From Rutstroemia sp. NJR-2017a BVV2 (lineage: Eukaryota > Ascomycota > Leotiomycetes > Helotiales > Rutstroemiaceae): 64,000 bases of DNA. Made by a program: the position numbers and the translations under genes. The DNA is taken from contig NJPS01000048.1 of NCBI GenBank assembly GCA_002946415.1, positions 620,001 through 684,000 on the forward strand. The letters are read 5' to 3'. The notes below the pieces were generated by a model. That model was given only the letters and a program-made list of their open reading frames with translations. It made no database searches and was not told the origin of the DNA. Below are positions 57,565-64,000 of this stretch, in pieces. How positions within the stretch are numbered: the first letter of the stretch is position 1; each line of letters begins with the position of its first letter.

Positions 57565-59116
57565 CTATCCACTAACTGCACCTTCGGCTTTCAATGCCTT
57601 GACTTCTGTGTCATCCATACCCAATATGTCTCTCAATATCTCATCAGTATGCTGTCCAAGCATTGGAGGCACACTTCTTATACTTGGTTTACTCTCACTG
57701 TACTTGACTGGTGTATTTACCATTTTGATTGGACCACAGTATTCATGGTCCATCTCTTTAATCATATCCCTTGCCAGAACGTGCTCATGGCTCAATGTTC
57801 CTTGGATGTCATTGATAGCTGCGTACGGCAAGCCTGACCCTTCAAAAATATCCAGCCACTCTCGTGTAGTTTTATCTTGAGTAATCTTCTCAATAGAACT
57901 ATCAAGTTCGGCTCGATGAGCGACTCGCTGAGTGTTTACCACGAATTTAGGATCTTCTTTCCACTCTGGACACCCAAGCCCGTCGCATAGCAGTCCGAAT
58001 AATCGATCATTTCCCCCTCCAAACAAGATATCTCCGTCTTTCGTCTTGTACGAGCGATAAGGTACAATAGAAGCTTCATGCCCTGTTAGCAATCTAATTA
58101 TCTAGGGATGAAATATACGTACGGTGAGCTGTGCCCCATCGCCCTTCGTCCTTCTCCCCGCTAATGAGACAAGAACTAGCCAGATTCGACAGTGTTGCAA
58201 CTTGGCAATCAGATAAAGCAACATCAATATGTTGCCCTCTTCCTGTCTTCCCTCTTGCCAGTAAAGCAGCCATTATACTATTACTAGTGTATAACCCCGT
58301 AGTCAGATCTGTAACTGCGACTCCCACTTTCACTGGTGGGCCATCTCTACTCCCAGTGATATGCATCAACCCCATTTCGGCCTCCACCATAACATCATAG
58401 CCCGCTCGATTTCGATACGGACCAGTTTGGCCATAACCGGTGATGGATGCGTATATCAAACGGGGGTTTAGTTCTCGTAATGTCTCGTAGTCCATGCCAT
58501 ATTTTTTGAGTGATCCAGGCAAGTAATTTTCAACAAGAATGTCGCTTTCCATCGCGAGTTTGTGGAGAATTTTGACGGCAGATGGGTGTTTGAAGGATAG
58601 CCCAAGCGATTTCTTGTTGCGGTTGACCTAGGGAATGTGAGCCATGGTTGTGGACTCAATCTTAACATTACCATACCGCAAAGAAGTAGGCACTCTCTCC
58701 CGGTCCTTCTTTGCCAGAGCCATCAAGATATTTTGCATATGGTGGCCCCCAGTGCCTTGTGTCATCGCCTCTTACAGGATGTTCAACCTTGATAACTTCT
58801 GCACTGAGATTGTGAGTTTAAATGCAAAATGAGGATGTAAACCATGGCGTACCCTAAGTCTCCCAAAATTTGGGTACAATATGGCTAGCATTTCGTCAGC
58901 AGGTATCAAAGGGGTTAAGAACGTCACACGTACACCAGCAAGAACCCGCGTCAAATCTAGGACTTTGTATCCTTCTAGAGGAAGGGTCATGTCGTTTGTA
59001 GTAGCATTTGCCAAGCCTCTATGGCATGTCTGCTTTATGGCCGATCTGAAGCCATTGGACTGTCGCAAAACCCGAGAAGCTCTTGTGAGCGACCGAGAAG
59101 ATATCGACATATGCAT
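57565..59116 (-). CDS. Mitochondrial class III CoA-transferase (CaiB/SUGCT-like)
   Basis: Five exons, 58934-59116, 58853-58884 (32 nt), 58677-58803, 58123-58627 and 57565-58082, join to 454 residues. The joins rebuild the family's opening [37 protein letters not shown] and FFAV-NRNKKS. Later blocks [19 protein letters not shown] and [11 protein letters not shown] with the aspartate of the family (about D of VTDL), and [16 protein letters not shown], are intact. Residues 1-40 ([18 protein letters not shown]) form a mitochondrial presequence. Nearest named relative from memory is human SUGCT, succinate-hydroxymethylglutarate CoA-transferase, which re-activates glutarate in lysine degradation. 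Alternative class III substrates are possible. An in-frame second ATG at 59110 could also be the start. Confidence 0.85.
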
Positions 59117-59592
59117 GATGTGGGCGTGTCTACAATGGAAAATGATGAGAGCTTCAAAGGCGTGAGGTCAAGCTGTCGCCCCGCTACCCCAGAATTTCGG
59201 CGATATCGGCCGGCAAGGAAAAACACCGAGGTACGTGCTGGAGCGGATCACTTTTCCCGTCCCGCATGATAAGATCGATTTTGATGTTAAGATGCTACGC
59301 AGCAAGTTATATGATCGATATTTCATGTACAACAGGAAGTGGTGAGTAATGAGTAAATCAGATGTTCATTATATTTGCCAGACAGCCGGTGGGGTTAAAC
59401 GAACCTCACCAAAAATAACTGCGAAATCGAAAGGACTCCGTTTAGGATGTTCTACAATTATAACAATTATATAAATCTAACTACACAGAAAATCACTCAA
59501 CTTAGATTAAACAACTATACTATAAGAGTGAGCTTTTGTATGCCATGAGTAGACCCCGCCGGATGCCAGACTTCCAAATCATAGCTATGAGC
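59117..59592. other. CoA-transferase promoter and RRP3 3' flank
   Basis: Tandem minus-strand genes. No gene seen. Confidence 0.5.
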
Positions 59593-61082
59593 TTAACCTT
59601 CCTCCCTGTCCATGTCATCACGACCTCTTTTCGTTCCTTTCGCGGGTCGTCTACCTTTCAGTACTGCCCCCCTTTTACCTCTATCCTCGTGCAAGTTCTT
59701 CATCTCGTTTCTTGCGTGTCTCTGAGCTTCTTCAACCCTCGCCTTGAAGACCATAACTTCGTCCTTGACGGTCTGGAATTCATCTTGCTTCTTGCCAAGT
59801 GCCGCTTCAATGCGCATCCAGATCTCAACGTCATATTGAGTGACGAAGCTTATCGCGTGTCCAGACTTTCCCGCCCGAGCAGTACGTCCAACTCTGTGAA
59901 TGTATGTTTTACTATCCTGCGGCATATCGTAATTCAGCACAACGTCCACAGATGGTATGTCCAAACCACGGGCTGCTACATCAGTCGCGACAAGGATTTC
60001 TCGAGATCCCGCACGGAATTTGTTCAAAGCTCCCAAACGAGCGGATTGTGAGAGCTGGCCATGTAGAGGAATAGCACCGAAGCCAAGCGTTCGTAGTAAG
60101 ATTGCGATTCTTTGCGTCTCATTGACTGTGCGTGTGAAAATGATAGCAGATTGTCCGGCAAACTCGTTCAGAAGGTAAATCAAGTATGTATCCTTATGAA
60201 CTAGTGGTATGAAAATGTAGTTTTGTATGAGAGTCGAAACAGTCTGATACTTGTTGCTGCTGATGCTTACGCGCAAGGGATCCTTCAAACTTGCTCTCTG
60301 CAAACTTTCAACCTTTGAACTCATTGTTGCGGAGAATAGGTATGTCCGTCGCTCTCGTGGAAGGACTTTGAGGATCTTGTCAAGGATGGGTCCGAAATCA
60401 AGATCGAGGAGTCGATCGGCTTCATCCATCACGAGGTATTTTAAAGCTCGTAATGAGAAGCCCTTGGTGTTTTCCAAATGATCAAGCAGCCTACCGGGAG
60501 TGGCCACCACAATATGAGGTTTCTTGCCCAAGGCAATTGATTGTTGGACCATATCCATGCCACCCACTATGACAGCACATTTCACTCTTATCACAGAGCC
60601 GAGAGCTTCGAATGCCTCTGATATCTGATATGCAAGTTCGCGAGTAGGTGCTAGAACTAGTCCGAAGAAAGGTTGCGGTTTATCGAGTAAGGCTTGGAGC
60701 ATTGGTAAACCAAACGCAGCTGTTTTTCCACTTCCTGTTTCTGCCAGTGCAATCAAATCTCTTCCTTGAAGTGCCAGTGGTATCGATTCTGCCTGGATGG
60801 GAGTTGGAGCTTTATAGCCTAGAGATTCACATGCTTCGCATAACGAGTCAACGATACCCTGCCACTGTCAGCAATGTATACCATTTGATACATAGAGAGG
60901 AAGCATACTAGGTCCTTGAAAGATTTGGTAACTTCAGTCTCTGCATCCACTTCCTTCGTTTCGATGGCTAGCACTAGCTCAGGCTCAGGTGATGAAGAGG
61001 CTTCCTTCGATGTTTCCGTTTGCTTCGACTTAGGAACCGAAGGCGCATCGCCACCGGTCTTCCTCCGTTTCACAGAAGACAT
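59593..61082 (-). CDS. RRP3: ATP-dependent rRNA helicase Rrp3 (DDX47)
   Basis: Exons 60909-61082 and 59593-60858 join to 479 residues (50-bp intron). DEAD-box motifs in order: Q-motif region [17 protein letters not shown] (97-104, motif I), PTRE (129-132), TPGR, DEAD (203-206), SAT (234-236), then [16 protein letters not shown] and [10 protein letters not shown] (379-388). The VGRTARAG form, the opening [20 protein letters not shown] and the basic [15 protein letters not shown] end fit Rrp3 better than other DEAD-box proteins. Rrp3 acts in the nucleolus on pre-18S rRNA processing. The first 45 residues are disordered with a basic KRRK. The gene is divergent to SSF1. Confidence 0.92.
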
Positions 61083-61350
61083 TCTTATTCAACTTTATCG
61101 GAAAATATTTGCGATTGAATCAATAATAATTCTGTCGCTGCTTAATGAGGGAATGTGCAAGGGAAATCGCAAGTAAGTGTCATATGCTAGAAGATCTCTT
61201 AAAGTGGTACCGAGTATTGGAGAAAAATAATTTTTATCAGCTTATCGAGCACCGGTCTCTGATTGGCTAAGCGCAAAAAAGTTTCTACTCTCAGAAAACC
61301 TGTGGACCGAAGAAGCTTGAGAATTTACATCCCATAACACAAAATCCACA
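61083..61350. promoter_or_regulatory. Shared divergent promoter of RRP3 and SSF1
   Basis: A 268-bp spacer between the start codons of two ribosome-assembly genes. It contains AAAAATAATTTTT (61223-61235), which resembles the RRPE element (TGAAAATTTT type) of yeast ribosome-biogenesis genes; GCTTATCGAGC (61240-61250), close to the PAC core (GCTCATCG); and a CCAAT box on the minus strand (61262-61266). The matches are imperfect and judged by eye. Confidence 0.5.
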
Positions 61351-62764
61351 ATGGCAAGAAGAAGAACGAAAAAGCGTACTCATGTGGGCGCCAACAATGG
61401 CCCTACTGGTGCAAAAGCCGCAGCTGCTTCTCAAACATCGAGGTTGCCGAAAAGCATGGTAATTCGAGTTGGAGCTGGTGAAGTTGGACCAAGTGTTAGC
61501 CAATTGGTGAAGGATGTTCGCCGAATGATGGAGCCAGACACGGCCTCGAGACTGAAGGAAAGAAGAGCAAACAGATTGAAGGATTATCTTACCATGGCAG
61601 GGCCATTGGGCGTTAGCCATCTCATGCTCTTTTCCAGATCAGAAGCAGGAAACACAAACATGCGACTTGCTCTTACACCACGAGGTCCGACGTTGCATTT
61701 TAATGTAGAGAAATACTCTCTATGCAAAGATATCAGAAAGGCATTGAAGCATCCTAAAGGCGGCGGAAAAGAATATACTACTGCTCCCCTGGTGAGTTTT
61801 ATTTCTAAGAATGCTTGGATAACTTTTACTTACACCTACATAGCTTGTTATGAATAACTTCATGTCTTCTAACTCCGAATCAAAATCCGACAAGAAGATA
61901 CCAAAACATCTCGAATCACTCACTACCACAATATTCCAATCCCTCTTTCCACCAATTTCGCCCAACACGACACCTCTATCTTCAATTCGCAGAGTCATGC
62001 TTTTGAATCGAGAGCCTAGCAAGGACGATGATGATAATAGCTACACCATAAACCTGCGCCACTATGCGATCACAACCAAACAGGTCGGCCTCTCAAGGCC
62101 ATTGAGAAGATTAAATGCTGCCGAAAAGTTCCTACATTCTAAGAATCCCAAAGGCAAGAAGGGTTTACCAAATCTTGGAAAATTAGAGGATATTGCGGAC
62201 TACATGATCGGAGAAGACGGTGCTGGATATATGACCGATGCAACGAGCGGAAGTGAGGTAGATACCGATGCGGAAGTAGAGGTTGTGGAGACTCGGACTC
62301 GGAAGATTTTGAACAAGCGCCAAAAACAGAGGACTGCGGACGCTCAAGCCAAGGGTGCCAAGCCCGGTGTTGAGAAACGCGCTGTCAAATTGGTAGAACT
62401 GGGACCGAGAATGAAATTGAGGATGACAAAGGTGGAAGAGGGCGTGTGCTCGGGCAAAGTCATGTGGCATGAATATATCCATAAGACACAAGAAGAAGTA
62501 AAAGAAATGGATAAAGTCTGGGAGAAGAGAAGACAAGAGAAAGAAGCAAGAAAAAAGATTCAGAAGGAGAATGTGGAGAGGAAGAAGAAGAACAAGGCCG
62601 GAAACAAAAAGGGCGCCGAGGACGAAGAAGAAGATGACGACGAGATGGATGTGGATGAGTGGGATAGTGAAGGTTTGGAAGGCGATGGTGAAATGGAGCT
62701 GAATGAAGAAATGGATGAAAAGGGAGAGTGGGAGGACGAGGAAGAGGAGATTGCTGCAGGCTGA
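61351..62764 (+). CDS. SSF1: Ribosome biogenesis protein Ssf1 (Peter Pan/PPAN, Brix domain)
   Basis: Exons 61351-61791 and 61844-62764 join to 453 residues; the 52-bp intron restores TTAPLLVMNNF. The N-terminal basic start MARRRTKKRTH is typical. The Brix domain runs about residues 30-290: PKSMVIRVGAGEVGPSVSQLVKDVRRMM, RRANRLKDYLTMAGPLGVSHLMLFS, MRLALTPRGPTLHFNVEKYSLCKDI, SSIRRVMLLNRE, NLRHYAITTKQVGLSRPLRRL. The last 100 residues are first Lys/Arg/Glu-rich and then very acidic (DEEEDDDEMDVDEWD). Ssf1 is a nucleolar factor needed for 27S pre-rRNA maturation into the 60S subunit. Its neighbour RRP3 serves 40S maturation. Confidence 0.93.
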
Positions 62765-63290
62765 GCACGATTTGCCTGTGAAGCATAACCATCTGGGAAT
62801 ATTACTATAATAATTCACGTCGACGAATGTGCCGCCTACATGCTTCGAAAGTTCAAACCAACGGGTAGGCGATACAAGTGGGTGGTATCTGGTGTTTGCG
62901 CACTGAAGTCGATCGTAGTTCGGTCATATCTAACACGAAGGAACTCTAAATCCTCTTTCTCTTTGGGCAGTCTTTTACTCTTGTATTACTCTGGGAGATA
63001 AATAGTCACTACTGCTCGGTCGGCAGCTTGTGTCGTTGGATGATACAATCATAATTGCTTTCATTGGTTTCCACCGCCTGGCATGTCCTGAGAGATTATT
63101 CGAGCGAAAAGATGGAGTTCTTGTTGTGTCAAGAGTTCATCTATACCAATGGCATGAGCCTAATACTATGAAACCCCTGTGATCTTCGCGGGTAATTCTG
63201 TTTTAGTACGAATGCTCCATTTGAGTCGTCCTCCCCTAGCCGCCATAAACGCATTCCTTCCTTGTTCTGGATACAATGATCGGTTCTTGA
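62765..63290. other. Convergent 3' spacer
   Basis: Presumed 3' flanks of SSF1 and the gene at the right edge. No gene seen. Confidence 0.55.
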
Positions 63291-64000
63291 TTAAACACTG
63301 TTGAGCAGAGTCGGTGGGAAGGTAAGACAAATGGACGCGTGGGGAAGACTAAAGGACGTCCTTTCTCCAGGCAAAGGGACAGATACTCCCAAGCCTGCAT
63401 CCTCAGATGCGCCCAGATCCGATTCTTTATCCGAGTCCGAAGTATACTCAGAATCAAACTCGCGAGGCTCATCATCCAGAGTAGTGTCTGGGTCCTCGTT
63501 ATCCGAATTCCCCGAATAATTCGAACAATCCAGACAATCCGAACAATTCTGACAGAAATACGTATAGTCAGTGTTCCGACAACCCTTCATCTGAGGAACC
63601 CTCAAAACCCTAGTCCCGAGGTACTTAGCCCAGTCTGAAACGTTTTTCCGGCTCCATGTATTTGGAATCACACCCATAAGCGCAGTGTTCTTCGGTTTTG
63701 CCCAATGTGAGCATTTAAGCGGCGTCGCATAGGGGTTACCGGGCTTTGCTTCAACAAATCGAATACGTGGAACTTTCCAATCTAACGAGTCTTCCGTTCC
63801 GGTTTCTGAATAGAGGTTAGCATTCGTATCGCAGCGGGCGAAGTTGGTATATCATACGTTTCCGGATCCTGGATTGATAAGCCCTGAAGTCCTCCATTAC
63901 TGCTGATCTTGCCATGGCGTTGCCATAATAGCTCCTCGAGTCACCACTACCATCTGAACTGAGTAGGTCGCCAGATATCAAGTCCCTAGGAGGAGGTAGT
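63291..64000 (-). CDS. C-terminal part of an unknown cysteine- and acid-containing protein (5' end outside window)
   Basis: Minus-strand exons 63858->64000 (continuing beyond the window) and 63291-63805, joined over a 52-bp GT-AG intron in frame (SRIRKQTGTEDSLDW). Visible residues include DWKVPRIRFVEAKPGNPYAT, LKCSHWAKPKNTALMGVIPN, WAKYLGTRVLRVPQMKGC and then a compact cluster FCQNCSDCLDC (C-x2-C-x2-C-x2-C). After that comes a tail of Asp, Glu and Ser ending in a hydrophobic stretch. I do not recognise the family. The cysteine cluster could bind a metal, but no standard spacing is met. Exon limits at the 3' end are uncertain; the last 35 residues may not belong. Confidence 0.6.

Noticed and set aside
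62183..62818. 211-codon antisense ORF over SSF1
   Set aside because: Hydrophobic text arises from complementing Glu/Lys codons. SSF1 is clearly the gene.

Overview
This 64 kb window comes from a filamentous ascomycete nuclear genome. Genes carry short GT-AG introns (about 50 to 230 bp). The window holds HET-domain genes, a fungal rhodopsin-like membrane protein, Nst1, and several families I know only from Pezizomycotina. The class is uncertain; Leotiomycetes is my best guess from protein style. Neither end is a natural boundary: a HET gene is cut at the left edge and a cysteine-containing gene at the right edge.

Layout. 1-6 kb: two tandem HET paralogues on the + strand. 6-11 kb: a mitochondrial rhomboid protease (Pcp1 type, -), a small coiled-coil protein (+) and a conserved unknown (-). 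11-15 kb: a decayed stretch with two gene relics, one an aminoglycoside-phosphotransferase-like pseudogene, plus a half MITE. 15-20 kb: a seven-exon PhoD-like phosphatase and a small PLDc_N membrane protein. 20-25 kb: gene-poor, with a complete 111-bp MITE. 25-26 kb: TMA20 and an I78-type peptidase inhibitor, both -. 28-33 kb: a Ser/Thr-rich cell-surface protein, then an empty stretch. 33-38.6 kb: a Ctr copper transporter, a DUF1749 hydrolase, mitoribosomal mL40 and a Rho2-type GTPase with a 6-nt exon. 40.8-44.6 kb: NST1. 44.6-49.5 kb: gene-poor, rich in simple repeats. 49.5-55 kb: a rhodopsin-like 7-TM protein, an AYR1-like dehydrogenase and an orphan multi-TM protein. 55.5-62.8 kb: a compact block with a PHD-finger protein, a SUGCT-like CoA-transferase, the rRNA helicase Rrp3 and the Brix protein Ssf1.

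How the genes relate. Most are independent housekeeping genes. Three links are visible. RRP3 and SSF1, both ribosome-assembly factors, are divergent over a 268-bp shared promoter. The copper transporter and the DUF1749 hydrolase (the family includes the siderophore hydrolase SidJ) are tail to tail. Several genes serve mitochondria (Pcp1, mL40, the CoA-transferase). The least expected signals are an exon-level switch from C-ending to G-ending codons in a subset of genes, the 6-nt RHO2 exon, the MITE with its degraded relative, and a cluster of TACGAAGTA motifs upstream of NST1. I found no CRISPR array, rRNA, tRNA or convincing new multi-gene system. Exon joins were read by eye from splice signals, reading frame and family resemblance.
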